64,000 nt of DNA. Source: Piper betle. Taxonomy: Eukaryota > Streptophyta > Magnoliopsida > Piperales > Piperaceae. Positions 37,245 through 50,384 of this stretch are shown piece by piece (the first letter of the stretch is position 1; every line of letters starts with the position of its first letter). The stretch spans positions 186,001 through 250,000 of the forward strand of contig JAURVB010012328.1 of the NCBI GenBank assembly GCA_033002965.1. The letters run 5' to 3'. The notes below the pieces were generated by a model. The model was not told where the DNA came from and did no database searches. It saw only the letters and a program-made list of their open reading frames with translations. Both the position numbers and the translations under genes were made by a program.

Positions 37245-40200
37245 TGTAATACCCCGATTTTGGTTTACCTAAGAACTAGATAAAAAATATTACGATCGAG
37301 TCGAATCATATTTAATATTTATTGCTAGTCAATAAGACTTAATCGATAAAATAAATCAAAATAACCATTTTGGTGTCATAAGAATGGAAGACATTGTCAA
37401 ATAAGCATCAAAACAAATCAAATATAAATAATTTAAGAAAGTAAATAGTGTGTTGAGCTCAAGTGTGTGTAGTGTTTATCTGTCCTCCCACCAAAGTTGA
37501 CTCAAGATTTACATGGCCTACACATATTATATGAAAACCGTCAGTAACGAATGTTAGTGGCCCGTAAAATAACTAATACAAATTGACAAATGGGTATTCC
37601 ATTACTCATGAAAACGTATAAAACTTCATGATAGCCTCACACTAAGCGGTAAGCAAACTTACTTAAGTGATTGCCGGCTTGTATGCATGGCTCATAATCA
37701 TATTCATACATACATACATATATACATACAGTGCTTACGCCCTTATACCTTCCATATCACCCACCACGGTACTCGAGTAACAAAAGGAATAGTTAAGTTA
37801 GTGCCACATATTGTGAAAATGTGCTGTATTATTAGTATCATCATACACCATACTACCTTATGGTTTGAAGGAGTACTAGTGCGATTCATATATATCTCTA
37901 TACTACTAACTCTCTTATTCGTGAAATCCATAAAAATGTGCGTACTAATATAATAGGCTTAGGAAAGAGGCTTGTATTATATATTTCTGGAGCTTCAGTT
38001 CAAAAAACAACAAGGGATCACATCCTTGTAGTTTTATTAAACATGCATAGAAAACAAGCTAAATGAACAAGCTAAATGGCCCAACATCAGAGGGATCTGA
38101 TAAAACACTGCCAATGCCGCCCTATGTATAAAACTCGACACACAAGGAGTCAAGCAGAGAGGGAGAGTCCTACGGACTTGTGGTCCAAGCTCCAAGTGTA
38201 TCAGCACATCTATGGCAAGCTCGGATTCCAAAACCTACATCGGAACCCACTACTAAGTAAAATACTAACATCTCTATATGATGCATGCTTGTACTGTGTG
38301 CTCATATCTCAATATATCTTAATAAAGAAAATAATGCTAACAAACCTATAACTAAACATCTAGCATGCAAATCAAGACATAATAATAATGAATAAACAAA
38401 TAAATATGCACATAGATAATTAGGTAAATAATAAATACAAGAACATATATAATACCATAATCATAAAATAATAATATAATTACACTATATAAATATACAA
38501 GCAAATACAAGTAAATATCATATATACTCGTGTTAGAAAACACATAAATAATTAAAGAATGAAATAATAATTCAATAAATAAATAAATAAATAGTTAATA
38601 TTCATTAAAATGAATAATAATAATATCATAGTTATATAATATAAGAATGCATAATTAAATTCAAATAAATAATAACATCCACACGAACATACAAATAGAT
38701 AAAATAAATATATAAAGAAATAAATAAATAAATTTACAATTTAATAAACATAATAAGACTAATATTAATAAATAATTATAATATTAATAATAACAAATAA
38801 TCATGTAAACATTCATCATATATGACAAACATATAAATACAAATAAATAAATAATAATGAATAAATAATTAATTAAATAATTAAATAAATCAATAAATAA
38901 AGAAAAATCTTCATAACATCCAATCATGCTAAACAATGTGAATATGCATCTAAACTAATATAGAAGTTCTCGAATTACCTGAAATGGTGGAAGAACGGAT
39001 GAAAACGGGTTGAACCGGACCAAACCAAGCTAAACCAGCCAAACTAAAAGTGCTGAACTAACCTGAGCTAGAAAATGGGTTGGGTTGGCTGATCGAACAT
39101 GAACAGGATGAGTAGACTCGGACTAGCAAATTTGGGCATGATCACGCGGACACGAACACAAGCAGGAGGATGTGGTCGCTGGTAGGCGGACCGTAAACTG
39201 GGCAAACCGGCAAACGGGCAGGACAAAGGGTGGCGGTGCCTGTTGCCGGAGAATGCTGACAATGGCGAAACTGTGGTTGCCATTGGTGGGAATCGACATG
39301 GGGGAGGATGAGAAACATGATTGCGGTGATGACTAGTGGAGTCTGGTCGCTGGTCGGCCAGAAAACGGTCTAAAAGGGATGGCATCGCCGCCGTGTGTGG
39401 CGACGTCGCCGGTGGTGATCGTGGTCGCGGAGGTGGACAATGTTGGTACAAAGCGGTAGAAAATGGCCAGTGGTGGCTCGCCGGTGCCGGAAAATGGCCC
39501 AAACAGTGGCAGCATTGGTGAAGAACAGTGATATAAAACTCAGTTGCCGACGGTGATTGTGGCTGCGTAGGTAGTCGTGAGTGGTACAAATGGAAAGCTG
39601 GCTGTGAGGCGGTCACGACCATACTAAATGGGTGACCAAAGGAGCACCATGGACTCGCCAGGGTGAGGCGAAGTGGCAGCGGCATAATAGTGGAAAATTT
39701 CAAAATCATGGAAACTCTGGAAATCAAAGGGTGAAGATAAAGGTGAGTGGACGAATCAGATCTTGCCATGTGGCACAACTTGTATGTTTGACACTTCGTG
39801 GCCTAGTGGGGCCCACCTATAGGTATATGCACTATCATATGGACGAAAAACTAGGATCGAGACCATCCCAAGTCAAAGCTAACTCGATTCCCAAAAGTTA
39901 CTTTATAGGCGAGAATCAAGGCAAGAATGGTAAATGAGCCTCGAAACTGTAATTGCCATCGAGCTGGGCCCATGGGGCACAATCCGATGGTCCTAAATCC
40001 TTGTGATGCATGCAATGAGATACCTAAAAAATCCTAAATGGATACTAAATATTGCATGGGCCTAGATTTAGGCCTAAAATCGTAGCTAACATATACAAAC
40101 AAATCTATATACACTGATAACTCATGCTCTATTGTATCTTATCAAAAAATATCATATGCATGTCGGGCTTACTCAGCCTCTATAACATACTCATATGGTC

Positions 40201-40324
40201 ATCTAGGCCTCATACTCATCGCCTAAAAATTAGTCTGATTCGAGTTCAAACCGACTCGATATTAACCCGAATAGGGCAAAACTCAAATAGGGTAAAACCC
40301 TAACATGAAAATGGGGTTTTTACA
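37245..40324 (-). mobile_element. Family B solo LTR, GGTTC target duplication
   Basis: 3,080 bp from TGTAATACCCCG to GGGGTTTTTACA, with GGTTC at 37240-37244 and 40325-40329. No internal retrotransposon sequence is present, so a full element has recombined down to one LTR. Reverse complement order matches the 5' LTR at 60919-63770: tail with 'gagatcccttgttgg'-like phrase, a long (AAAT)-rich stretch (38370-38930), and a GC-rich block (39180-39600). The 236-codon minus-strand frame at 39068-39778 lies in that GC-rich block, has no domain, and I do not call it a gene. Confidence 0.92.
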
Positions 40325-40708
40325 GGTTCACTCTCAAAACGAACCAAAATGTTGTGGGTCACCCAAGTAAGTCAGTTAACCTCGAACCTAGCCCAAAAGG
40401 ATCTACTCTTGGTGTCTTAAGATAGACGATAACTATTGTTATGCATGCATGGGATGTAGGGAATCCTAATAGGCTACTAGGTGAATGAAATGACAATAAT
40501 CACACTCAAAACCAATCATTTTAATTACGCTAAAATAGATAAAAATTTTAAAATAAAATAAATAGAGTTTTCACTAAAAGTGCAATAAGGGGCCAACCTG
40601 TCAAAAACAACACTACATAAATATATCACCAAACCATCCAAATTCTTTATTTCATACCATACTACAGTGATATCAACAAAATTCCTTTTACATCAATTGG
40701 GTGTTGAC
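40325..40708 (-). repeat. D-like LTR fragment, right of solo LTR insertion
   Basis: 'accaaaatgttgtgggtc', 'gtcagttaacctcgaacctagc' and 'ggtgtcttaagat' follow the same order as 5233-5315 in D3, though diverged. With 37223-37244 it is one older LTR split by the B insertion. Confidence 0.65.
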
Positions 40709-42096
40709 CTATTGTGTTACTATGTGTGTTCTTATAATTAATTGAAATGTTGTATTATCCGTATAATCATTTGGAATGTTGTATTGTCCGTATAATTATT
40801 TGAAATGTTATATTTTCTCAAACTGGTATAATTATATGAAATGTTATATTTTCCCAAATTAGTAGCCTTTGTAGGCACTAATCTCAGAATGAGTTGGGAG
40901 ATGATTTTTAATCTCAGAATGAACTGGGAGACCATGACTAATCCAAAATGAATTGGGAGACCACCTAATCTCAGAATGAGCTGGGAGACGTTTTCTAATC
41001 TCAGAATGAGTTGGGAGACAATTTCTAATCTCAGAATAAACTGGGAGACCATGACTAACCTCAAAATGAATTGGGGGACCACCTAATCTCGGAATGAGCT
41101 GGGAGACAATGTTCTAATCCCAAAATGAACTGAGAGACCATGACTAACCTCAAAATGAATTGGGGGACCACCTAATCTCAGAATGAGCTGGGAGACAATT
41201 TTCTAATCTCAGACTGAACTAGGAGACCATGACTAACCTCAAAATTAATTGGGGGACCACCTAATCTCAGAATGAGCTGGGAGGCAATTTTCTAATCTTC
41301 GAATGAACTGGGAGACCATGACTAATCTCAAAAGAACTGGGAGACCACCTAATCTTAGAATGAGCTGGGAGACAATGTTCTAATCTCAGAATGAACTGGG
41401 AGACTCACCTCAAATGGATTGGGGGACCATGACTAATCTCAAAATGAATTGGGAGACCACCTAATCTCAAAGCGAGCTGGGAGACAATTTCTAATCTCAG
41501 ATTGAACTGGGAGACCATGACTAATCTCAAAATGAATTGGGAGACCACCTAATCTCAAAATGAGTTAGGAGAAGTTTTCTAATCTCAGAATGAGCTGGGA
41601 GTCGACTTTTACTAATGTCCAATGACCTGAGAGACAAATTACTAATCTCAGAATGACTTGAGGGATAATAACTCTTTGCTTGTGTAATAATAGTAATAAT
41701 AACGAGTGAAATGATAATAGGAATTATATTGACTTGTTTCATTTAATTATGCGGCTTAGTGGTTTTATCACTAACGCGGAATTGCCTCCGCAGGTGAGCA
41801 GTTGGGACTAAAGAATAGAAGTGTGGTTGGTGGTTCTTTTACCAACCCAGGTATGGTGAATTGGTAATAAAGTTGGACTTCCTTATTATTCTCTTGTGTT
41901 ATAAATGTGGCTATGGGAAACAGTCCGAGACTGTGGGACAGTTATTTTATATTTTAAAGAACATGATTTATTGTTATGATTCATATTATATGTTGCGAGA
42001 CATATTTGCTGTATTTCAATTCATGTTTTAGAATGTTATATCTACATTACCTATATTTTTAAATAACACCCGGTCTAGTTCGGGCGCGTCGTTACA
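40709..42096 (+). mobile_element. Family A LTR 3'-half fragment
   Basis: It begins inside the LTR (reverse of 55350-55310) and ends in the family terminus GCGCGTCGTTACA. It includes a minisatellite and the conserved 'taacgcggaattgcctccgcaggtg' segment (41773-41797), which is also at 46380-46404. Confidence 0.8.
40870..41670. repeat. 28-31-bp minisatellite in A LTR fragment
   Basis: About 26 imperfect head-to-tail copies, reverse complement of the unit at 12551-12905 ('ctcagaatgagctgggaga'). Higher-order alternation of 'accacctaatctc', 'accatgactaac' and 'caattttctaatc' joints is visible. Confidence 0.9.
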
Positions 42097-43340
42097 CATG
42101 CCCATTTGGACTTCTCAGGCCCATGGCCAAAATTTTGATGTTTGATGTACAGTGACGGAGTACTGTTCACAGCACATTAATCCGACCTTAATTAACCTCG
42201 GTGAACATGATAATTCTCAAATTATCAGTTGTTAATATTTATGACCGACCCTTAGGATGTCTTGAACTAGGGGTTCAAATTTTAGATTAATCGGATACTA
42301 TTTGGTCTGTTTAAAAAATCTTCTAATTAAGTCCGACGATAAAAGCGTAAGTATGAAATCATGCAATAAGTAGAATTGTAACCCAAACCTTAAATTAAAC
42401 TACCTAATGATGTTTAATCCATCACTAAGTAAAATAAGTAACTTAATTAAGTTTTACATATTGTATATGTGTGGAGGCTTTGCCTCATCTTGTGTGCCAG
42501 TGTAATCTAATTATGATTTGAATTCCATCTCCTCTTAGGTTACACGGGTTGAGCTTATAAATTTAGGACGTAGGACTCCACTTAGCCAGGTCTTTAAGAC
42601 TCTCTTGCTTTACCATTATGTTTGGCTCTTGAGTGTCACGTTTAATGGTGTTTTCAACAATAGGATGGTGTCGACGATACTTTTATTGGATCCCTCCGAT
42701 ACCGGGCCATTTAGTTGTATTATATCATATGTTTAATAAAACTACAATCATGAGATCCCTTGTTGGTTTTCGAACTAAAGCTCCAAACATGTATGATACA
42801 AGCCTCTTCCCTAAGCCTATTATATAAGTATGCGCATTTTTACGAATTTCGTGAATAAGAGAGTGAGCGGTAGGGAGATATGCAAATTGCACTAGTAACC
42901 CTTCTACCCTTAAGTGGTGCAATGTATGTAGGATACTACGAATGCACGGCATTTTCAGAAATTGTGGCACATTACTTCTGAGCTATATGCATATTGTGGC
43001 AGGTGATGTATAGAAGATGTGAGGACGTAAGCGATATATGTATATTTATATATTTGTAAGATGCCTCTTTGTAGGCAATTATAGTATAATATGTGGCTGC
43101 ATCAGCCTTCACTTACCACCTTGTATGATTCTGGAAGTTTCTATAACTTTTTCATGCGTGTTTGGATACCTATTTGCCAGTAACGCTATATTCCTAGTCT
43201 CTATAGGACCATTAATCAATTCCTTCATTGTTGACATTTTTCTCTAATATATGTAGGTGTTTTGTCTTTTTGACCGGCGTAGGCGGATAGATCATACAGC
43301 TCAAGGAAGGTGGTATTTCGTCATGTGTTTGTGTTAATTA
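42097..43340 (+). mobile_element. Family C LTR fragment
   Basis: It matches 53145-54050 over most of its length, including 'cccatgg(g)ccaaaattttga' and 'tgagatcccttgttggttttcgaac'. The right edge is uncertain. The LTR's start is missing, replaced by the family A fragment. Confidence 0.7.
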
Positions 43341-43962
43341 CTGAATTGATGTAATATGAAATTGAGATGTAGTATGTTATGGGAATATGCCCTAAAGTTG
43401 TATAAACTTATATGATGCAAGATAAGTCAATTTATTGTTGTTTTGCATGTGTGTTTTATATATCATTATATTATTATTGTGGAGCGGACACACTTTGGGG
43501 CACTCTAACTATCGTTTGCAAGGTATAAGCTTCAAAGTCTTAGAACATGATGAAGAGCTTACCAGGTATGCGCAACATATTTGTTGTAGCTGTGTGAGTG
43601 TGTGATAAAGAAACATGGGGTAGGAGTATACGGTTTGCACTACTTGAAGACCAATGTGAAGTCATAGTGCTAGGCTTTGATGCCTTGGCATTTGATGATG
43701 TTGTGTTTAATTATTTTATTTTCTTGAATATGTCAGGTATGTAGAATAGGTAACCAACCACGACCCTTGTTCAAATTCTGTCCATTCGTCCGCTTGTAAA
43801 AATTTAAGAAATGTACTAATTCAATTAAACTAGTAGTAAGAAAAGGTTCATGTCACAACATGCAACCTCAAGACTGTAGCCAAGGTGAGCCTCTCTTCTA
43901 TAGTTGAGAGTAATTATTAACAATTTTAATAGTCACCACTCATAGTTGCAGGGGAGGATTTG
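43341..43962. other. No feature recognised
   Basis: 622 bp of AT-rich sequence between the C fragment and the family A element. It may be an LTR tail or host spacer. Confidence 0.4.
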
Positions 43963-43994
43963 TGTAAAGACCCGGAAAATAAATAAATAAATAA

Positions 43995-44026
<32 letters not shown>

Positions 44027-45002
44027 TCGACGCGGTGGGATCGAACGTTGGTATCCATGAATTTATTTAAATTATTTACCCGCTACCCGGTTAATTATCA
44101 ATTACCCGGTCAAGTGGAAAGTATTAGTTAACCGGTTAAGTATTTTTACCCGGTTAAGTAAATCATACCATTTAACCGTTTAAACTAGTAAAGTGAACCG
44201 TATCACTTACCCATTTACCCGGCAACGAAGTGTGTTTCCATAAACCCTAGGCCTTCTTTCATTTTATAAGGAGAAGGAGGGGGGCGTCATGCACATAAGC
44301 TCCTTGGACAAACGCCGGCTTCCCCATTGTTTTGGTAAGTTTCTTCCTCTCTTCTTCTTAGTTTGCATGCATACATATGATCAAAGATTATAATACAAGA
44401 TAATCATGGAAACTAAGACCTGAAATCAACAAGAAAAAGGGAGGATGTAACTGGATTAGAACCAGGAATTCACCCACGAACATAAGTTGCTGCCGTGCAG
44501 CAATTCTTGTGTGTTTGTGATTAATTACAGCAACAAGTCATAATCTTTTGCTAATCAGTTGCTGCATCAACGTCCTTACTCATGTTGTAGTAATTAAAGG
44601 TGAGATTTCATAGAATTTACAGCCAAGAATGGTAGCACGTCCTGCTGAATTGCAGCAACAGCACCATGGCGTTGTGTCACGACCAGTTACATATACCACG
44701 CTGTAGGGTAGTGTTTCTCTTCTTCTGGGCGTTGGGTTGTTGTGCGGGAAGAAGGGGACATGTGGGGCGGTGCTGCTGGCCACGTCTGAGTCGCCATAGC
44801 AGCAGGTCGAGGTCGCCATGGGTTCTGGTTCGTCGCTGTGGTGGTGCAGTCGCCCTTTGATTGTTGCTGCTAATTTGGTTGCTAGGAAAGGGAGACAATG
44901 GGTGAAGGATAGGATCTAGATTTTGGTCGAAAGAGAAGAGCTTGGTGCTGGTTTTGGGTGAAGAGAAGAATGGTGACGGGAAGAAGAAGAAGAAGAAGAA
45001 GA

Positions 45003-45070
45003 ATGGCAGTTTTGTAATTTCGGGTTGACTCGATATGGGTTGAGTTAAAAATCATAATAATAATACCAAC
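45003..45070 (+). repeat. TTGAC/GTCAA-type module in A LTR
   Basis: 'ggcagttttgtaatttcgg', GTTGACTCGATA and GGGTTGAGTTAAA, then ATAATAATAAT. It resembles the D and hAT-like modules but the right arm is degenerate. It follows a GAA-rich run and the GC-rich block. Confidence 0.6.
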
Positions 45071-45719
45071 TCGTGTTAAAATCATTGAAATAATTAATTT
45101 AAAGGAATATGAGTTAAGTAGTCAAACTAATAAATTTATAAATTATTACATGAAATTAATAAATTTCGATCACGATAAACGGTAATTAATTAATCGGCTG
45201 ATTAAAAGCAATTAACTTAAATTGAAGGGTTATGAGGAATATTTAATAGAGACTTCACCTTTATCATATAAAAGTTATATTTGATAAGTAAAACGATTAT
45301 TCTTATAATAAATTCGTAAAGTAAAATAATGGATCAATAAAAGATAATCGCGTAGAAATTACGCGATAGCATAATTAATTAAATAAAGAAGTGTTGAACC
45401 TTATCGAATTAAATAAATTAATTAATGTGGCATATATTAAATATTTAGTTGCATGCATTTTCGACGCGAGTAAAATTATACTAATGTATAATTTTATGCC
45501 CCGTTCATATTAGGGTTAGCGGATTACAGTCGGACGAACCCACAAGTCAGGTACGTATAATAGGTAGAACATCGTATTTTCTTTGTTGGTAGCCTAGGTC
45601 GGCCTGAGCCCAGATTCGACCACCATGCACGAAGTGCAACCGGGGTTAAAGAATTGACTCAGTCCGACACTGGGTCGTGTTATGTGTGTGATTCTTGTGA
45701 TGCATCGATATTGTTTTGG

Positions 45720-46245
45720 AGTAGTGATAGCCGCCCCATAAAAAGGCTACGGCCGGGGTGAGTGAGGCACAGCGATTCCTCCATCGCATTAGAGTGTAGT
45801 GATTGCCGCCCCATAAAAAGGCTACGGTCGGGGTGTGTGAGGCACTGGCACTGAGTGCAGTGATAGCCGCCCCATAAAAAGGCTACGGCCGGGGTGTGTG
45901 AGGCACTGGCACTAGAATTGGCAGTGAGAGCTTCCCCACAAACGGGGCATAGCGATCACCTGAGTGCAGTGATAGCCGCCCCACAAAAAGGCTACGGCCG
46001 GGGTGTGCAAGGCATTGGCACTGGAGTGCAGTGATAGCCTCCCCATAAAAAGGCTACAGCAGGGGTGTGCGAGGCACTGACACTAGAATTGGTAGTGAGA
46101 GCTTCCCCACAAACGGGGCATAGCAATCACCCGAGTGCAGTGATAGCTACCCCACAAAAAGGCTACGGCCGGGGTGTGCGAGGCACTGGCACTGGAGACA
46201 GTAGTGGTAGCCTCCCCATAAAAAGGCTACGACCGGGGTGTGCGG
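45720..46245 (+). repeat. ~60-bp minisatellite in A 5' LTR
   Basis: Seven copies of a unit with 'agtgatagccgccccataa' and 'ggctacggccggggtgtg', with two interspersed variants 'gtgagagcttccccacaaac'. Each unit contains a CCCC..GGGG pairing that could fold. Confidence 0.9.
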
Positions 46246-46639
46246 ATCACAGCGGACACCTCCTTCGCATTGTTTTGGAGTATAGCGGAATCGCTCCTCC
46301 GCATATTAAAATAAATATATGAAAATGGTGGAATGTACTTGTTTGTTTTATCTATTATACTACTTAGTGTTGTAATCACTAACGCGGAATTGCCTCCGCA
46401 GGTGTGCAGATCCGAGATTAGATGATTGACAACTAGAACATGGAGCAAAGTAATATGAGGACTCCTTTTTGTTATTTAATTGTGGAATAAGTGTGGCTGC
46501 TAGGAAACGGTCCAAGACTGTGGGATTTTATTATAAGTTATGATTTCTAATAATGTTTGACATAATTGCTTTAATTTTGAGTAACACCTAGCCAGTTAGG
46601 CCCTCAATATTATCATGAAAAATGGCGGGTCGTTACAGG

Positions 46640-46654
46640 TGGTATCAGAGCCAA
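46640..46654 (+). other. Primer-binding site of family A element
   Basis: TGGTATCAGAGCCAA, two bases after the 5' LTR, matches the complement of the 3' end of plant initiator tRNA-Met. Confidence 0.9.
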
Positions 46655-46775
46655 GTTTCCCAAAAGCTCACATCTTATGACTCAAGTACCTTGTTGAAGA
46701 GTCCAATATCTATCTTTCTCCGTCATTAGGGAAAAAAAACATTTTTTTTTCTATAACATAATGAATAAATTTTAG

Positions 46776-47468
46776 ATGGCAGGCACCCGAAGGAAGTCAG
46801 AGTCAAGCTGCGAAGTCGGACACAAACATGGAGAGTGTGTTAGGCCATATTTTGACGGCCATACAGGGACTAGCGCAGGCTTCAGAAAATACCAGTTCTG
46901 TGGTTCAGAACATGGTGCAGAGGTTACCGGGATTGGTAATGGGGAATGGAGCTCCAAATTCGGCTGCGGGTCCTAGTAACGTCCCAAATGGGAATCAGGG
47001 GAGCCCCCAAGAGTGGGTAGGAATGGCTGACCCGGGCGAGCGAGGAGAACTTCCAAACCCGGTGCCACCGGTAGTCCGACAAGTGGTACTGCCAGTTGGG
47101 GATGACAGTGATCGATACACTGTAGAAAAATTCCGGAAGAACGGAGCTGAGGTGTTCATTGGTGGGACGGACGGATCCAATGAAAGCGGAGAGCTGGTTG
47201 GACATTACTGAGAAAGTATTTAGAGCTCTCTGTGCCTCATCGCCATCAAGTGAGGTTGGCGACATGCATGCTTCAAGGGGAAGTATCTTACGGGTGGAAA
47301 TCCATGGAGAAAACCACTTTCGATCGACGTGAGATTTCCTCTATCGCGTGGACTGAATTTGTGGCAGCTTTCAATGGACAATATTTTCTAGAGCCCGTTG
47401 TCCAGAGGAAAGCACTGGCGTTTGCCAATTTGGTTTAAAGGGAGGATTCAGTCCGAGAATATGTGTAC
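46776..47468 (+). pseudogene. Family A gag remnant
   Basis: The ATG at 46776 opens MAGTRRKSES, then frame changes (by about 46830 and again near 47160) lead through VGDDSDRYTVEKFRKNGAEV to the conserved Gag core SWLDITEKVFRALCV...RLATCMLQGEVSYGWK and [12 protein letters not shown] (about 47190-47390). The protein would make the particle. It ends with a stop near 47438 and merges into RT sequence; the C-terminal zinc knuckle is absent. Confidence 0.85.
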
Positions 47469-47479
47469 TCCCAGACAAA

Positions 47480-50319
47480 CTTCCAAGGTTGCCTCCTAAG
47501 TGGGCATCGGAGTTTGTCACTGACCTAGCACCGGGAGTATCACCAATTTCTAAAGCACCATACCGCATGGCTCCAGTAGAACTCAAGGAGTTAAAAAGTC
47601 AATTAGAAGAGCTGCTGCAGGCAGGCTTCATACGACCAAGTACTTCACCCTGGGAAGCCCCTGTTCTTTTTGTAAAGAAGAAGGATGGCTCACTTCGATT
47701 GTGTGTTGACTATCGCCAGCTCAATCAAGTGACAGTCAAGAATCGGTACCCCTTACCGAGGATTGATGATTTATTTGATCAGTTGAAAACAGCCAGAATA
47801 TTCTCAAAAATAGACTTGCGGTCCGGATATCATCAATTGCGGGTGAAGGAATCTGACATACAGAAAACGGCTTTCTGAACTCGCTATGGACATTATGAGT
47901 TTCTGGTTATGCCTTTTGGTCTGACAAATGCACCAGCGGCTTTTATGTCACTTATGAACACGGTGTTCCACGAATACTTGGATAAGTTTATTATTGTGTT
48001 TGTGGACGACATTCTGGTCTATTCAAATAATGAGGAGGACCATGGGAAACACTTGTCCATTGCTCTTCAAGTTTTGAGAGATAATCAACTGTTCGCCAAA
48101 TTATCAAAGTGTGACTTCTGGCTGAAGGAGGTGAACTTCCTCGGACATGTTGTCTCAAAGGCGGGAGTCGCTGTGGATCCATCAAAAGTGAGAGCAGTTA
48201 CTGATTGGCCACAACCCAAGTCAGTCACAGATATCCGAAGTTTCTTTGGACTAGTAGGTTACTATCGGAAGTTCATTAAAGATTTCTCCTTGGTGGCATC
48301 GCCAATGACTAAGCTTACACGCAAGGGGGTTAAGTTCGAATGGAGTAACAAGTGTGAGGAGAGTTTCCAATCTTTGAAGAAGAGTTTAACTACTGCACCA
48401 GTTTTGACTATACCAAATGGCAATGAAGGATTCGTGGTCTTCAGTGATGCATCTCTAGTGGGGTTAGGATGTGTCCTTATGCAAGATGGTAAAGTGGTGG
48501 CTTATGCCTCTCGCCAATTGAAGATTCACGAGCAAAATTATGCAACCCATGACTTGGACACTGGCAGCAGTGGTTTTTGCCCTAAAGATTTGGAGGCATT
48601 ACTTGTACGGAGCCCAGTTCGAAGTTTTCACCGACCATCAAAGTTTGAAGTATATCTTCACCCAGAATGACCTTAACCTTCGACAGAGACGGTGGATGGA
48701 ATACTTGAAGGACTATGATTTCCAAATTTTATACCATCCGGGAAAAGCAAACGTTGTAGCCGACGCGTTGAGTCGGAAGGGCAAGGTGGACAAGGGTCAA
48801 CAACTAGCTAGACTTTGGGCTATGTCAGCTGAGGTGGTAGCTATTAACCCGGTGGAACGTATGACAGGACTACTGGCAAACCTGGTTATCTCCAATGAAT
48901 TGGTGGACCGAGTTAAGCTAACACAAATGGAAGATGAGAAGCTCAATGAAATGTTGGACAAAACTCCCAACATTGTAGTAGATTCCAACAGTGTAATCAG
49001 ATTTAGAGTGAGATTGTGTGTACCCAACAATGATGCATTAAAACGAGATATTCTAAAAGAAGCTCATCGTTCAAGGTTCTCAATACACCCTGGTGTTACA
49101 AAGATGTACCAGGACTTGAAACGAACCTACTGGTGGGTTGGAATGAAGAGGGATGTGGTGGATTTTGTTTCCAAGTGTCAGACGTGCCAATTGATCAAAG
49201 CCCAACATCAACTACCCGGTGGATTATTACAACCTTTGGAGATACCTACCTGGAAATGGGAGCGTGTCACATGTGATTTTATTACTAAACTCCCAAGGAC
49301 TTTGAAGAGACATGACTCTATATGGGTAGTTGTGGACCGTTTGACTAAGGCAGCTCATTTTATCCCCACAAAATTAACAAGGACGGCATAATACTTAGCA
49401 GAACTGTACATAAATAACATTTGTCAGGCTGCATGGAATTCCAAAGGAGATAGTCTCTGACAGAGATCCCCTATTCACGTCACATTTTTGGGAAGTTTTC
49501 CAAAAAGCTATGGGGACCCAAATCAAGTTAAGTACAGCATATCACCCCCAAACTGATGGTCAGAGTGAGAGGACCAATCAAACCTTGGAGGATTTGTTGA
49601 GAGCTTGCATCCTCGACTGGGGAGGAGATTGGGAGAAACACTTAGCCTTGGCTGAATTCACCTATAATAACTCTTACCAAGCCAGTATAGGAATGGCACC
49701 GTTTGAAGCCTTATACGGTAGGCCTTGTCGATCTCCATCATGCTGGTTGGAGTCTACAGAGATGGTTATAGTCGGGCCAGAGATGGTGAGAGAAGCAGCT
49801 GAAAAGGTGCAACTCATCCAGCAAAGGCTTAAGGCAGCTCAGGATCGGCAGAAAAGTTATGCTGATACTCGAAGGAAGGACTTAGAATTCCAAGTTGGGG
49901 AGTTCGTCTACCTTAAGACCTCACCTAAAAAGGGAGTGATCAGATTTAGAACATCAGGGAAGTTGAAGCCAAGATTCATAGGACCATTTCCAATTTTGGA
50001 TCGAATCGGAAGTTGTGCATATAGATTAGCATTACCACCAAGCCTTGATGGTGTACACAATGTCTTTCATGTGTCAATGCTAAAGAAATATGTACGAGAT
50101 GAGAATCACATTATCACAAATTTTGCAGATTTAGAGCTACAGTCGGATTTAACCTACGAGGAAAAACCGATTCGAATCTTGGCAAGGGAAACAAAGACAC
50201 TCCGTAGCAAGGAGATCCCTTTGGTAAAGGTATTATGGAGAAATCAGGGATCAGAAGAAGCGACATGGGAGACTGAACAGGAAATGGCCATAAAATATCC
50301 TAGCTTGTTTGTAGCATAA
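47480..50319 (+). pseudogene. Family A pol remnant (RT, RNase H, integrase, chromodomain)
   Basis: Reverse transcriptase (about 47490-48300) carries [30 protein letters not shown] and the catalytic FVDDILVYS (YVDD-type). RNase H follows ([10 protein letters not shown] to [15 protein letters not shown], 48435-48775). Integrase has the HHCC finger ([13 protein letters not shown] and [10 protein letters not shown], 49060-49205) and the core with Asp in CDFITKLP, Asp in DRDP and Glu in SERTNQTLE. The chromodomain tail is [20 protein letters not shown] (about 50218-50280). Defects: stop at 47876-47878, one extra base near 48553, a stop at 49389 and a frame change near 49430. No protease or zinc knuckle precedes the RT, so roughly 1 kb has been deleted between gag and RT. 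Confidence 0.92.
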
Positions 50320-50384
50320 AATCTATGTAAATCAAATTTATGCTATGATATTTCGGGGACGAAATAGTTCTAAGTTGGGGAGAT

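Larger units (their letters stand above)
43963..46637 (+). repeat. 5' LTR of family A element
   Basis: 2,675 bp, TGTAAAGACCC to GGGTCGTTACA. It contains a (TA)n run near 43995, a GC-richer block (44640-45000), the TTGACTCG module (45003-45070) and a minisatellite (45720-46260). The start is fixed by the matching 3' LTR at 50385 and the end by the primer-binding site. Confidence 0.93.

Noticed and set aside
39068..39778. 236-codon minus-strand frame
   Set aside because: It is inside the GC-rich part of a family B solo LTR; the equivalent segments at 56708-57233 and 61529-61828 do not keep it as one protein.
46640..46654. Possible tRNA fragment
   Set aside because: TGGTATCAGAGCC is a retrotransposon primer-binding site; no cloverleaf surrounds it.
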